Positions 7,154 through 14,396 of a stretch of DNA of 16,337 nucleotides are shown here, one piece after another; positions within the stretch are counted from its first letter, which is position 1, and each line of letters opens with the position of its first letter. The translations under genes and the position numbers were made by a program. The notes under the pieces were generated by a model. That model was not told where the DNA came from, did not search any database, and was given only the letters and a program-made list of their open reading frames with translations. Source of the DNA: JBBROS01 sp964246015 (lineage in GTDB: Bacteria; Pseudomonadota; Alphaproteobacteria; Acetobacterales; Acetobacteraceae); the NCBI GenBank assembly GCA_964246015.1, contig CAXTPG010000097.1, positions 1 through 16,337 on the forward strand, written 5' to 3'.

Positions 7154-7225
7154 CTAGCCGTGGACGGCCATCGTGGCGGGCGTCCAGGTCACGGCAGCGG
7201 ACTGATGGCTCGAACGATGAGACAC
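7154..7225 (-). CDS. Putative 23-residue micro-ORF with an exceptional ribosome-binding site
   Basis: A GTG start at 7225 follows a Shine-Dalgarno of maximal length, with seven bases between GGAGG and GTG, and the frame closes with TAG at 7154. The peptide begins (M/V)SHRSSHQSAAV and ends TWTPATMAVHG. It is rich in Ser, His, Thr and Ala and has no Cys or membrane segment. An in-frame ATG at 7246 would add seven residues but would bury the Shine-Dalgarno inside the ORF. The ORF lies 68 bases after cobT on the same strand and just before the terminator, so it would be the last cistron of the cob transcript. The ribosome site is the main evidence; codon statistics mean little at this length. I do not recognise the peptide, and it lacks the Glu-x3-Tyr of PqqA. 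Confidence 0.4.
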   Translation of the reverse strand: MSHRSSHQSAAVTWTPATMAVHG

Positions 7226-7226
7226 T

Positions 7227-7240
7227 GGATCACCTCCTTT
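7227..7240 (-). promoter_or_regulatory. Full-length Shine-Dalgarno (complement of the 16S rRNA 3' tail)
   Basis: The minus strand reads AAAGGAGGTGATCC, complementary over all 14 bases to the conserved bacterial 16S 3' end. Equivalently, the plus strand at 7226-7241 reads TGGATCACCTCCTTTC, identical to that tail. Ordinary genes in this window use four to six matching bases. Placement seven bases before a GTG favours a ribosome-binding site. No other 16S sequence flanks it. Confidence 0.6.
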
Positions 7241-7293
7241 CAGCATGTTTCGGATAGCCCGAGTGTGGGCACGGCCGGACGGATTCGCAAGCC

Positions 7294-9174
7294 TTATGCG
7301 ACCAGCGCCGAACGTTCCCCGGCCGAGCGCACCCAATTGGCCGCCGCATCCTCGTCGAACAGCTCGGCCAGCTTCTTCATGACCGTGCCGCCCAGCTCCT
7401 CGGCATCGACGATGGTGACGGCGCGGCGGTAGTAGCGGGTCACGTCGTGGCCGATGCCGATGGCGATGAGTTCCACCAGGTTGCGGCTCTCGATCTCGTG
7501 GATCACGGTCCGCAGGTGCTTTTCCAGGTAGTTGCCGGGGTTGACGGACAATGTGCTGTCGTCGACCGGCGCGCCGTCGCTGATGACCATCAGGATGCGG
7601 CGATGTTCGGGGCGGTGGACCAGGCGGCGGTAGGCCCACATCAGGGCCTCGCCGTCGATGTTCTCCTTCAGCAGCCCCTCGCGCAGCATCAGGCCGAGGT
7701 TCTTGCGCGCGCGGCGCCAGGGGGCGTCGGCGGATTTGTAGATGATGTGGCGCAGGTCGTTGAGGCGGCCGGGGTTGCGGGGCTTGCCGTCCTGCACCCA
7801 GCGCTCGCGCGACTGGCCGCCCTTCCAGGCGCGGGTGGTGAAGCCCAGCACCTCGACCTTCACGGCGCAGCGTTCCAGCGTGCGGGCCAGGATGTCGCCG
7901 CACATGGCGGCGACGGTGATGGGCCGGCCGCGCATGGAGCCGGAGTTGTCGATCAGCAGCGTGACGACGGTGTCGCGGAAGTCGGTTTCGCGCTCGCGCT
8001 TGTAGGACAGGCTGAGCATGGGGTTGACGATGACGCGGGCCAGGCGCCCAGCGTCCAGCATGCCCTCTTCCAGGTCGAACTCCCAGGCGCGGGTCTGCTG
8101 GGCCAGCAGGCGGCGTTGCAGCCGGTTCGCAAGCTTGCTGACGACACCCTGCAGATGCTGGAGCTGCTGGTCGAGCTGCTGGCGCAGGCGCGCCAGCTCC
8201 TCGGGGTCGCAGAGGTCCTCGGCGGAGATTTCTTCATCGGTGGCGCGGGTGTAGGCGCGGTAGGCCTGGCTGTCGTCGGGGACGGGCTTCTCGCGGCGTT
8301 GCTGCGGGCCGCCGGGGCGGTCCTCGCCGTCGGCGGCCGCGGCGTCTTCCTCGGCGTCGTCGTCGCCCTGGTCCTCGCTTGCGTCGCCCTCCATCTGCTC
8401 GGGCTGGGCGCCCAGCATGGATTCGGCGTCGGATTCGCTGTCGCCCTCGGATTGTTCGGCGTTGTCCTGGCTGCCGGCCTGTTCGCCGCCCTCGTCGCCG
8501 TCCTCGGTCTGGTCGTCCGGCTCGCTCTCGATCTCGGCTTCGGCAAGGTTGAGCGCGGCGAGCAGCTTGCGGGCCGCGCGGGTGAAGCGGGACTGGTCGG
8601 CCTGGGAGGTCGCCATCTCGACCAGGGCCTGCTCGGCTTCCTCGCCCAGCGTGCCGCGCCAGGATTCCAGGATTCGGGATGCGGCGGCGGGGGAGGCCTG
8701 GCCGGACATCTGCTCCCGCGCCAACAGCGACAGCGCGGCGGGCAGCGGCAGCTGGTCCTTCCGCGTCATGCGGTCATAACCCTCGGCCTCGCATTCCTCG
8801 TTCAGCCGGGCGCGGAGATTGGCGGCGACGCCGTCCATGAACTGCGCGCCGACGACCTCGACGCGGGCCTGTTCCAGCGCGTCGTAGACGTCCTTGGCCT
8901 CGCGCCGTCCGGGGCTGCGGGCGGCGTGGACGGCGTCGTCGTGGTGGCGGAGCCGCAGGGCCACGCTGTCGGCGGCGCCGCGCAGCTTCGCCATCTCGGC
9001 GGGCGGCAGCGCGCGGGTGGGCAGCGGCAGGCGCGCGCGCTTGCCGACGACGCCGGAGGGGCCGGGCTGGAAGGCGACCTGGACGTCCTGCTGCTGGGCG
9101 ATGGCGCGGAGGGCGCCGGCCGTGGCGCGCTTGAAGTCCTCGGTGCGGTTGTTGTCCTTGTTGCTGCCGCTCAC
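7294..9174 (-). CDS. cobT: Aerobic cobaltochelatase subunit CobT
   Basis: A 626-residue cytoplasmic subunit of the ATP-dependent CobN-CobS-CobT complex, which inserts cobalt into hydrogenobyrinic acid a,c-diamide in aerobic B12 synthesis. An N-terminal helical domain (about 1-210) is followed by a strongly acidic low-complexity linker (about 211-300, rich in Asp, Glu, Ser and Gln), a helical segment (318-362), and a C-terminal von Willebrand A domain (about 400-600). The MIDAS motif DNSGSM is at 409-414, with a further acidic metal-site candidate in ISDG at 531-534. Length fits the family. Translation starts at a GTG (9174), one base after the cobS stop, with AAGGGA upstream. The ATG overlapping it is immediately followed by TGA and cannot be used. 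CobN is not in the window. Confidence 0.97.
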   Translation of the reverse strand: MSGSNKDNNRTEDFKRATAGALRAIAQQQDVQVAFQPGPSGVVGKRARLPLPTRALPPAEMAKLRGAADSVALRLRHHDDAVHAARSPGRREAKDVYDALEQARVEVVGAQFMDGVAANLRARLNEECEAEGYDRMTRKDQLPLPAALSLLAREQMSGQASPAAASRILESWRGTLGEEAEQALVEMATSQADQSRFTRAARKLLAALNLAEAEIESEPDDQTEDGDEGGEQAGSQDNAEQSEGDSESDAESMLGAQPEQMEGDASEDQGDDDAEEDAAAADGEDRPGGPQQRREKPVPDDSQAYRAYTRATDEEISAEDLCDPEELARLRQQLDQQLQHLQGVVSKLANRLQRRLLAQQTRAWEFDLEEGMLDAGRLARVIVNPMLSLSYKRERETDFRDTVVTLLIDNSGSMRGRPITVAAMCGDILARTLERCAVKVEVLGFTTRAWKGGQSRERWVQDGKPRNPGRLNDLRHIIYKSADAPWRRARKNLGLMLREGLLKENIDGEALMWAYRRLVHRPEHRRILMVISDGAPVDDSTLSVNPGNYLEKHLRTVIHEIESRNLVELIAIGIGHDVTRYYRRAVTIVDAEELGGTVMKKLAELFDEDAAANWVRSAGERSALVA

Positions 9175-9175
9175 A

Positions 9176-10210
9176 TCACAGTCCCTTGCGCGGCGCCATC
9201 AACCCGGTCGGGAGGTCCTCGTTGAAGCAGCGCTGGTAGTATTCGGCGACCGTGCTGCGCTCCGCCTCGTCGCACTTGTTCAGGAAGGTCAACCGGAAGG
9301 CGAAGCCCACGTCCTTGAAGATGCGGGCGTTGTCGGCCCAGGTCATGACGGTGCGCGGGGACATGACGGTCGAGATGTCGCCGTTGATGAACCCGGCGCG
9401 CGTCAGGTCCGCCAGCGCGACCATGCTCTCGACCTGCTTCTTCATGACCTTGTCGGTCATGTCGGCGCCGATCTTGGCCATGACGATCGCCGTCTCCTGC
9501 GCGTGGGGCAGGTAGTTGAGGGTGGCGACGATGTTCCAGCGGTCCATCTGGCCCTGGTTGATCTGCTGCGTGCCGTGATAGAGGCCGGTCGTGTCGCCGA
9601 GGCCCACGGTGTTCGCGGTGGCGAACAGCCGGAAGCTGGGGTGCGGACGGATCACGCGGTTCTGGTCCAGCAGCGTCAGGCGGCCCTCCACCTCGAGCAC
9701 CCGCTGGATCACGAACATCACGTCCGGCCGGCCCGCGTCGTACTCGTCGAACACGAGGGCGCAGGCGTGCTGGAGCGCCCAGGGCAGGATGCCCTCCCGG
9801 AACTCGGTGATCTGCTTGCCGTCCTTCAGGACGATCGCATCCTTGCCGATCAGGTCGATGCGGCTGATGTGGCTGTCGAGGTTGACGCGGATACAGGGCC
9901 AGTTGAGGCGCGCGGCCACCTGCTCGACATGGGTCGATTTGCCGGTGCCGTGATAGCCCTGGATCAGCACCCGGCGGTTGAACGCGAAGCCGGCCAGGAT
10001 CGCGATCGTCGTCTCGCGGTCGAACTTGTAGGTGTTGTCCAGTTCCGGGACATGCTCGGTGGGCACCGAGAAGGCCGGGACGTCCATGTCGAAGTCGATG
10101 CCGAACGCCTCGCGCGCGTTCACGGTCGTATCGGGCTCACTGATGGCCGAAGTGGGCGTGGAGCGCGCGTCGGCGATGGCGCGGTGCGCCGGGGCAGCGA
10201 TGTTGTTCAT
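9176..10210 (-). CDS. cobS: Aerobic cobaltochelatase subunit CobS (AAA+ ATPase)
   Basis: A 344-residue MoxR-related AAA+ ATPase that forms a hexameric ring with CobT and powers cobalt insertion by CobN. Walker A is GYHGTGKS (85-92), Walker B is ALVFDEYD (151-158), and the sensor-1 region is FRLFATAN (193-200). The stretch TVGLGDTTGLYHGTQQINQG (201-220) and the segment SPRTVMTWADNARIF (284-298) are characteristic of CobS. The N-terminus is about 12 residues longer than the Pseudomonas denitrificans protein as I recall it. The ATG at 10210 has GAGG close upstream (three-base spacing), so a slightly later start is possible, but none is better placed before the conserved region. Directly followed by cobT with a one-base gap. 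Confidence 0.97.
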   Translation of the reverse strand: MNNIAAPAHRAIADARSTPTSAISEPDTTVNAREAFGIDFDMDVPAFSVPTEHVPELDNTYKFDRETTIAILAGFAFNRRVLIQGYHGTGKSTHVEQVAARLNWPCIRVNLDSHISRIDLIGKDAIVLKDGKQITEFREGILPWALQHACALVFDEYDAGRPDVMFVIQRVLEVEGRLTLLDQNRVIRPHPSFRLFATANTVGLGDTTGLYHGTQQINQGQMDRWNIVATLNYLPHAQETAIVMAKIGADMTDKVMKKQVESMVALADLTRAGFINGDISTVMSPRTVMTWADNARIFKDVGFAFRLTFLNKCDEAERSTVAEYYQRCFNEDLPTGLMAPRKGL

Positions 10211-10292
10211 AAGCCTCGGTTGTCCTGTGTCGTTCCGGGGGTGACCACGGCAAGCCGCCTAGTCTAGCCCCGATCCGCTGCAATGCGAAAGC

Positions 10293-10883
10293 TCACCCGG
10301 CGTGCGCCATGCGTGGAGTGTCGGTCAAATAGTGGCGCACGGCGGCGTAGGCCAGGTTGATGGTCTTCAGACGCTCCTCGGCACCGCGGTCGCCGCCGTT
10401 CGCGTCGGGGTGATGGCGCTTGGCCAATTCCTTGTAGCGGCTCTTCAAGGCGTCGATCGAGACGGGCCAGTCGAGGCCCAGGGTCTGCATGGGATCGCGA
10501 AGCTGCGACGGCACGGACGTCTTCGGCGGCTCCCGCCTGATGCGTCCGGTCGCGAGAAGTTGCAGCGGGTCCCGGAGCTGGGTCTCGTCGAAGGGCTGCT
10601 TGCCGAGGCTGCCCAGGGGCCAGGTCGGCCGCTGCCAGCCGGTATCGGCGCGCGTCTGCGCCTCGATCTGCCCGGGGGTCATGCCTTTGTAGTAGTCCCA
10701 CGACGCGTTGTAGGCGCGGACGTGCTCCAGGCAGAACCAGTAGTACTCGTTGATCGAGGTGCGCGACTTCGGGGCCCGGTATGCGCCTTCCAGCGCGCAG
10801 CCGTGGCTGTCGCAGTGGCGGCCCGGCGTCGCCGCCGGGTCTGGCGCGTAGGCCCGGGCGCGGGATGTGCGGCGGGTTGTCAT
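10293..10883 (-). CDS. J-domain (DnaJ-like) protein adjacent to cobS
   Basis: A 196-residue protein whose C-terminus (about 133-186) is a J domain, with the invariant HPD at 158-160 (ELAKRHHPDANGGDRGAEER), the site that stimulates Hsp70/DnaK ATPase. No Gly/Phe or classical zinc-finger region follows, so it is a specialised type III co-chaperone rather than DnaJ itself. The N-terminal part contains C24, C29, C51 and H54 (HCDSHGC and FCLEHV), which could bind a metal, and a central QLRDPLQLLATG / QLRDPMQTLG pair that looks internally repeated (102-113 and 127-136). AAAGG lies before the ATG at 10883. I recall J-domain genes next to cobS in alphaproteobacteria, which suggests help with CobST or CobN assembly (inference). 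The gap to cobS is 82 bases. Confidence 0.9.
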   Translation of the reverse strand: MTTRRTSRARAYAPDPAATPGRHCDSHGCALEGAYRAPKSRTSINEYYWFCLEHVRAYNASWDYYKGMTPGQIEAQTRADTGWQRPTWPLGSLGKQPFDETQLRDPLQLLATGRIRREPPKTSVPSQLRDPMQTLGLDWPVSIDALKSRYKELAKRHHPDANGGDRGAEERLKTINLAYAAVRHYLTDTPRMAHAG

Positions 10884-10932
10884 CGTGGGCCTTTATGTGC
10901 GCCCGGGTGGGGATGGGGCAAGTGCGCGATGA

Positions 10933-11598
10933 CTATCGAACGAACGGTAGCCGCTCGGCGATGAGGAAGGGCGCCCCGGGGGCGGCTTGCGTGAACACCG
11001 TCAGCGCGTCCACCCGGCGGGGCCGGCGCAGCGGTTCGGCGAACCAGGCTTCGGCGGCAGGCAGGAACGTGTCGCGGTCCTCGGGGCGGAGGCGCCGGGT
11101 CAGGGTCATGTGGAAGAACCAGGTTTCAAAGACGTGCGGGTAGCCCCAGCGGGTCAGCATGGCCTCTTGCGCCGGGGGCAGGCCGTGCTTGCGGCGGCGG
11201 GCCAGTTCCGCCTCGTCCGGGGCCGCGCGGTGGTCGTCGAGGCCGGCGACGCAGGCGTCGGCCAAGGCGTGCAGCGGCGGGCAGGGTATGGTTTCGCGCA
11301 GGGCCAGGAAGCCGCGGAGGTCGGCGACGTGGAGGGGCGGGAGGTCGAACGGCGTGAGGGTCGCGGCCAGACGTTCGGCGTCTTGCAGGAACGCGGCGTA
11401 GCTGGTAGCCAGGCGCATCGGGGGTTTCAGGGTGGCGTGGAACCCGTACAGGCGGGGTTCCTCGGTTGCCGCGGCGATGCCGGGGATGGCGGGCTGCGCC
11501 AGGGTTGCCGCGGTTTCCGGGTCGCGGCCCAGCCACGTGCAGGCGGCCTTCCATAGCGGGTCGGACGGGGGCGGGGCGTAGTAGACGGCGACGCGCAC
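10933..11598 (-). CDS. DUF1045 / phosphonate-operon 2H phosphoesterase-like protein
   Basis: A 221-residue protein of the DUF1045 family, often found in C-P lyase operons (TIGR03223-type). It carries the two His-x-Thr motifs of 2H phosphoesterases: FHAT at 53-56 (in LYGFHATLKPP) and FHMT at 162-165 (in WFFHMTLTRRL). 2H enzymes act on cyclic or nucleotide phosphodiesters. The activity of this subfamily is not known to me, so a role on ribosyl cyclic phosphate or another pathway intermediate is inference. The start is a GTG at 11598 with AAGGA ten bases upstream. It lies after phnM on the same strand, 181 bases away because of a repeat patch, and 49 bases before the J-domain gene. Confidence 0.88.
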   Translation of the reverse strand: MRVAVYYAPPPSDPLWKAACTWLGRDPETAATLAQPAIPGIAAATEEPRLYGFHATLKPPMRLATSYAAFLQDAERLAATLTPFDLPPLHVADLRGFLALRETIPCPPLHALADACVAGLDDHRAAPDEAELARRRKHGLPPAQEAMLTRWGYPHVFETWFFHMTLTRRLRPEDRDTFLPAAEAWFAEPLRRPRRVDALTVFTQAAPGAPFLIAERLPFVR

Positions 11599-11611
11599 TG
11601 GATCGGTTTCC

Positions 11612-11701
11612 TTACTCCCGGGCGTGACCCGGGGGTCTCGTGTCTTTGACGCCCGGAGTTCCTGCTGGGACGGGGTCCCCGGGTCAAGCCCGGGGATGAC
11701 G
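11612..11701. repeat. Palindromic intergenic element with inverted ends (REP/MITE-like)
   Basis: About 90 bases whose two ends are imperfect inverted copies of each other. The left end around 11615-11642 (CTCCCGGGCGTGACCCGGGG) matches the reverse complement of the right end around 11667-11700 (ATCCCCGGGCTTGACCCGGG). Each end is itself a hairpin: CCCGGG with a five-base loop (11617-11633), and an 8-bp stem TCCCCGGG/CCCGGGGA with loop TCAAG (11676-11696). The CCCGGG-T-C-A-A-G-CCCGGG type is a pattern I associate with dispersed repeats in alphaproteobacterial genomes. Its left end abuts the Shine-Dalgarno of the DUF1045 gene, and it sits inside an otherwise tightly packed operon. Confidence 0.75.
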
Positions 11702-11770
11702 TACTTTTTGGGCCGGGGATGACGAACTGTTTGGGCGGGGGATGACGTACGTTCTGGGCCGGGATGGCGG
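11692..11770. repeat. Tandem 23-bp repeat, about 3.5 copies, beside the palindromic element
   Basis: Units start at 11692, 11715 and 11738, with a degraded fourth near 11760. Each begins GGGGATGACG, followed by (T/A)AC, a T-rich stretch and TGGGC. The spacing is 23, 23 and about 22 bases. The first unit is also the right end of the adjacent palindrome, so the array looks like serial copies of that element's terminus. It has no open frame and lies between phnM and the DUF1045 gene. Confidence 0.75.
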
Positions 11771-11779
11771 TTTTTCCGC

Positions 11780-12910
11780 TCAGATCACCCGTTCGCCGGT
11801 GCGCCAGACCTGGCGGACGATGGCCATGCCTTCGTATTCGCGGACGCGGACGAGGTCGGCGCGGAGGCCCTGTTCCAGGCGGCCGCGGTCGTTCAGGCTG
11901 GCCATCCGGGCCGGGTTCATGGTCACCAGCGCGACGCCCTGGGGCAGGGTGATGCCGGCCTCGCGGACGCAGGCGAAGGCGGCTTCGACGAGGCTTGCGG
12001 GCACGTAGTCGCTGGCGAGCGCGTCGACGGCGCCCTGGCGCACCAGCTCGGCGGCGGAGACGTTGCCGGAATGGCTGCCGCCCCGGACGATGTTTGGGGC
12101 GCCGGCGATGACCTGCATGCGCCGCCCCTTCGCCTCGGTCGCGGCCAGCAGGGACACCGGGAACTCGCTGATGCGGATGCCGTCGCGGTGGTTCTCGGCG
12201 ATCTCCTCGGCCGTGCGGTCGTCGTGGCTGGCCAGGACGGCCGGGTTGTCGCGCACACGCTGCAGCAGGCGGAGACGGTTGGGGCCGCGCATGCGCTCGC
12301 GCTGGGCCTGCAGCTCGGTGATGCGGCGCTCGATCCAGTCGGGGGCGTGGCCCTCGCGGCGGCGCATGGCGCGATAGCGGTCGAGGTTCGCGTATTGGCC
12401 GACGCCCGGGGAGTGGTCCATGAGGCTGACCATGCGGACGCGGGGGTGATCGGCCACGGGGTCGAACAGGTCCATCAGGTCGGGCGCCGGCAACTCGCAC
12501 CGCAGATGCAGGAAGTGCTCGGATTTCAGCAGGCCGGTGTCGGCCAGCGCGTCGAGATCGACGACGCCGTCGCGGAAGGTCTGCAGGCGGTCCTTGTCGA
12601 AGCCGAGGTCGCCGAGGCACAGCGCGTCGAGCACGGTGGTGACGCCGGATGACGCGCACTGCGCATCGTGCGTGATCATCGCCGAGCGGGATGGCCAGCG
12701 GGCGTTGCTGCGGGGCTGCACCTGGCGTTCCAGGTTGTCGGTATGGAGGTCGACGACGCCGGGCATGACGATGTCGTTGTCCATGTCGATGGCGCCGGGC
12801 GCGGTGCTGAGGCCGGGCTGGATGTCGGCGATTCGGGTGCCGTCCAGCACGATGGTGCCATGCAGGATGGCGTCGGGCAGCACGAGGCGGGCGTTGGTGA
12901 GGATGGTCAT
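11780..12910 (-). CDS. phnM: Alpha-D-ribose 1-methylphosphonate 5-triphosphate diphosphatase PhnM
   Basis: A 376-residue amidohydrolase-superfamily enzyme that releases pyrophosphate from ribose 1-alkylphosphonate 5-triphosphate, preparing the substrate for C-P lyase. Family marks: MPGVVDLHTDNLERQ (49-63, metal-binding His), SLMDHSPGVGQY (162-173), ASHDDRT (227-233), GAPNIVRGGSHSGNVSA (270-286) and LASDYVP (298-304, catalytic-type Asp), ending in a typical amidohydrolase beta-sandwich return. The ATG at 12910 overlaps the phnL stop as ATGA, fixing the start. Length is normal. Last of the five contiguous phn genes. Confidence 0.97.
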   Translation of the reverse strand: MTILTNARLVLPDAILHGTIVLDGTRIADIQPGLSTAPGAIDMDNDIVMPGVVDLHTDNLERQVQPRSNARWPSRSAMITHDAQCASSGVTTVLDALCLGDLGFDKDRLQTFRDGVVDLDALADTGLLKSEHFLHLRCELPAPDLMDLFDPVADHPRVRMVSLMDHSPGVGQYANLDRYRAMRRREGHAPDWIERRITELQAQRERMRGPNRLRLLQRVRDNPAVLASHDDRTAEEIAENHRDGIRISEFPVSLLAATEAKGRRMQVIAGAPNIVRGGSHSGNVSAAELVRQGAVDALASDYVPASLVEAAFACVREAGITLPQGVALVTMNPARMASLNDRGRLEQGLRADLVRVREYEGMAIVRQVWRTGERVI

Positions 12911-13605
12911 GCGGCGTCCTGAAGGGGCATCACGGGCAATGTGGTATCGGCCACGGCGTCGCGCACGGCCGGGTCGTGGAAGATCCCGACGATGGCGGCG
13001 CCCCGGGCCTTCGCGGCCTGGATCATGCCGACGACGATGGCGGCGTTCTGCGGGTCCAGCGACGCGGTGGGTTCGTCCAGCAGCAGCACCGGGTGCCCGG
13101 CGACGAACCCCCGCGCCAGGTTCACGCGCTGCTGCTCGCCGCCCGAGAAGGTGGCGGGCGGAAGGGCGTGCAGACGGGCGGGGATGTTGAGGGCGCTCAG
13201 CAGGCGCGCGGCCTCGGCCCGGGCTGCGGCGGGTTCGGCGCCGCGGAGCATCGCGGCCTCGGCCACCACCTCCAGCGCAGGGACGCGCGGGACGACGCGG
13301 AGGAACTGGCTGACGTAGCCCAGCGTCTGGCGGCGGATGGCGAGGATGGTGCGGGGGTCGGCGGCGGCGAGATCCACCATGGCGCCGTCGTGGCGGACCA
13401 GGATGCGGCCGCGGTCGATGCGGTAATTGCCGTGCAGGCTGCGTATCAGCGTCGACTTGCCGGCGCCGGAGGGTCCGGTCAGCGCCATGCACCGTCCGGC
13501 TTCCACCTGGAACGCGACGCCGTCCAGCACGGGGATGGTGACGCCGCCCTGGAGGTGCAGGGTGAAGGTCTTGCCGATGGCCTCGGCGCGCAGCATGGCG
13601 GTCAT
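12907..13605 (-). CDS. phnL: C-P lyase accessory ABC-type ATPase PhnL
   Basis: A 232-residue ABC ATPase without membrane partners. In E. coli PhnL is needed for phosphonate use and associates with the C-P lyase core. Walker A is GPSGAGKS (44-51), the Q-loop is YVSQFLRVVPR (97-107), the signature is FSGGEQQR (153-160), Walker B is VLLLDEPT (173-180), and the switch histidine is in IFHDP (208-212). PhnL-specific features are the N-terminal KTFTLHLQGG (12-21) and RRQTLGYVSQFLR. Both ends overlap neighbours as ATGA. Confidence 0.96.
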   Translation of the reverse strand: MTAMLRAEAIGKTFTLHLQGGVTIPVLDGVAFQVEAGRCMALTGPSGAGKSTLIRSLHGNYRIDRGRILVRHDGAMVDLAAADPRTILAIRRQTLGYVSQFLRVVPRVPALEVVAEAAMLRGAEPAAARAEAARLLSALNIPARLHALPPATFSGGEQQRVNLARGFVAGHPVLLLDEPTASLDPQNAAIVVGMIQAAKARGAAIVGIFHDPAVRDAVADTTLPVMPLQDAA

Positions 13606-14396
13606 GCCTGCAGGACCGAGCTGACGAGGAGCTGGGTGTATTCGTGCTGGGGGTCGTCGAGCACCTGGTCCGTGAGGCCGGTTTCGACCACCCGGCCGCG
13701 CTGCATGACCATGATGCGGCCGGCCAGCAGGCGGGCGACGGCAATGTCGTGGGTGACGAGCACGACGGCGATCCCCAGGCGGGACACCAGGGTGCGGATG
13801 AGATCCAGCAGCCGTGCCTGGACGCTGACATCCAGGCCGCCGGTGGGTTCGTCCATGAACACCAGGCGGGGATGCGTCACCAGGGTGCGGGCGATCTGCA
13901 GCCGTTGCAGCATCCCGCCGGAGAAGGTGGCGGGCATGTCGTCGACGCGGGCCGGGTCGATCTCGACCTGTCGCAGCCAGTCCATCGCGGCGGCGCGGAT
14001 GTCGCCGTAGTGGCGGGCGCCCTGGGCCATCAGGCGCTCCCCGATGTTACCCCCGGCGGAGACGCGCATGCGCAGCGCGTCCCGCGGGTTCTGGTGCACG
14101 AACCCCCAGTCGGATCGATGGAGCGCGCGCAGGGCAGGGGCGGACATGGCGCGGAGGTCCTGCACCGCCCCCGCGGGGTCCCGCACATGGATGGCGCCGG
14201 CGTCGGGCGCCATGCGGCCCGACAGGACATTGAGCAGCGTCGTCTTGCCGGAGCCGCTTTCGCCCACGATGGCGAGCACCTCGCCGGGCCACAGGTCCGC
14301 GTCGACGCCGTCGAGGGCGGGGATGGCGCCGAAATGCAGGCTGAGGCCGCGGGCGGCGAGCAGGGCGTCATCCGCGAAGGCGAGGCGGGGGATCAT
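13602..14396 (-). CDS. phnK: C-P lyase accessory ABC-type ATPase PhnK
   Basis: A 264-residue ABC ATPase that binds the PhnGHIJ core complex and is required for C-P lyase in vivo; not a transporter. Walker A is GESGSGKT (45-52), the Q-loop is FVHQNPRDALRM (99-110, a PhnK landmark), the signature is FSGGMLQR (158-165), Walker B is RLVFMDEP (177-184), and the switch histidine is in LVTHDIAVARLLAGR (213-227). It resembles oligopeptide-importer ATPases, but length and neighbours make PhnK secure. The frame is open far upstream inside phnJ; the ATG at 14396 overlaps the phnJ stop as ATGA and is the real start. Confidence 0.97.
   Translation of the reverse strand: MIPRLAFADDALLAARGLSLHFGAIPALDGVDADLWPGEVLAIVGESGSGKTTLLNVLSGRMAPDAGAIHVRDPAGAVQDLRAMSAPALRALHRSDWGFVHQNPRDALRMRVSAGGNIGERLMAQGARHYGDIRAAAMDWLRQVEIDPARVDDMPATFSGGMLQRLQIARTLVTHPRLVFMDEPTGGLDVSVQARLLDLIRTLVSRLGIAVVLVTHDIAVARLLAGRIMVMQRGRVVETGLTDQVLDDPQHEYTQLLVSSVLQA

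Noticed and set aside
7154..7225. PqqA-type pyrroloquinoline quinone precursor
   Set aside because: It has a Trp-Thr-Pro and a strong ribosome site but lacks the essential Glu-x3-Tyr, and no pqq genes are nearby.
7447..9225. 592-codon plus-strand frame antisense to cobT, with hydrophobic runs resembling membrane helices
   Set aside because: The hydrophobic runs are simply the complement of the Asp/Glu-rich CobT linker; there is no start signal and CobT is certain.
10211..10292. Cobalamin riboswitch ahead of cobS
   Set aside because: Only 82 bases are available and I see no B12-box-like sequence or the expected multi-stem layout.
11692..11770. Possible CRISPR array from the regular 23-bp spacing
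   Set aside because: The repeats are contiguous with no unique spacers, only about 3.5 units, and no cas genes are present.
13602..14396. Oligopeptide/nickel importer ATPase instead of PhnK
   Set aside because: The sequence resembles Dpp/Opp ATPases, but no permease or binding protein is present, and the 264-residue length, the HQNPRDALRM block and phnJ/phnL neighbours identify PhnK.
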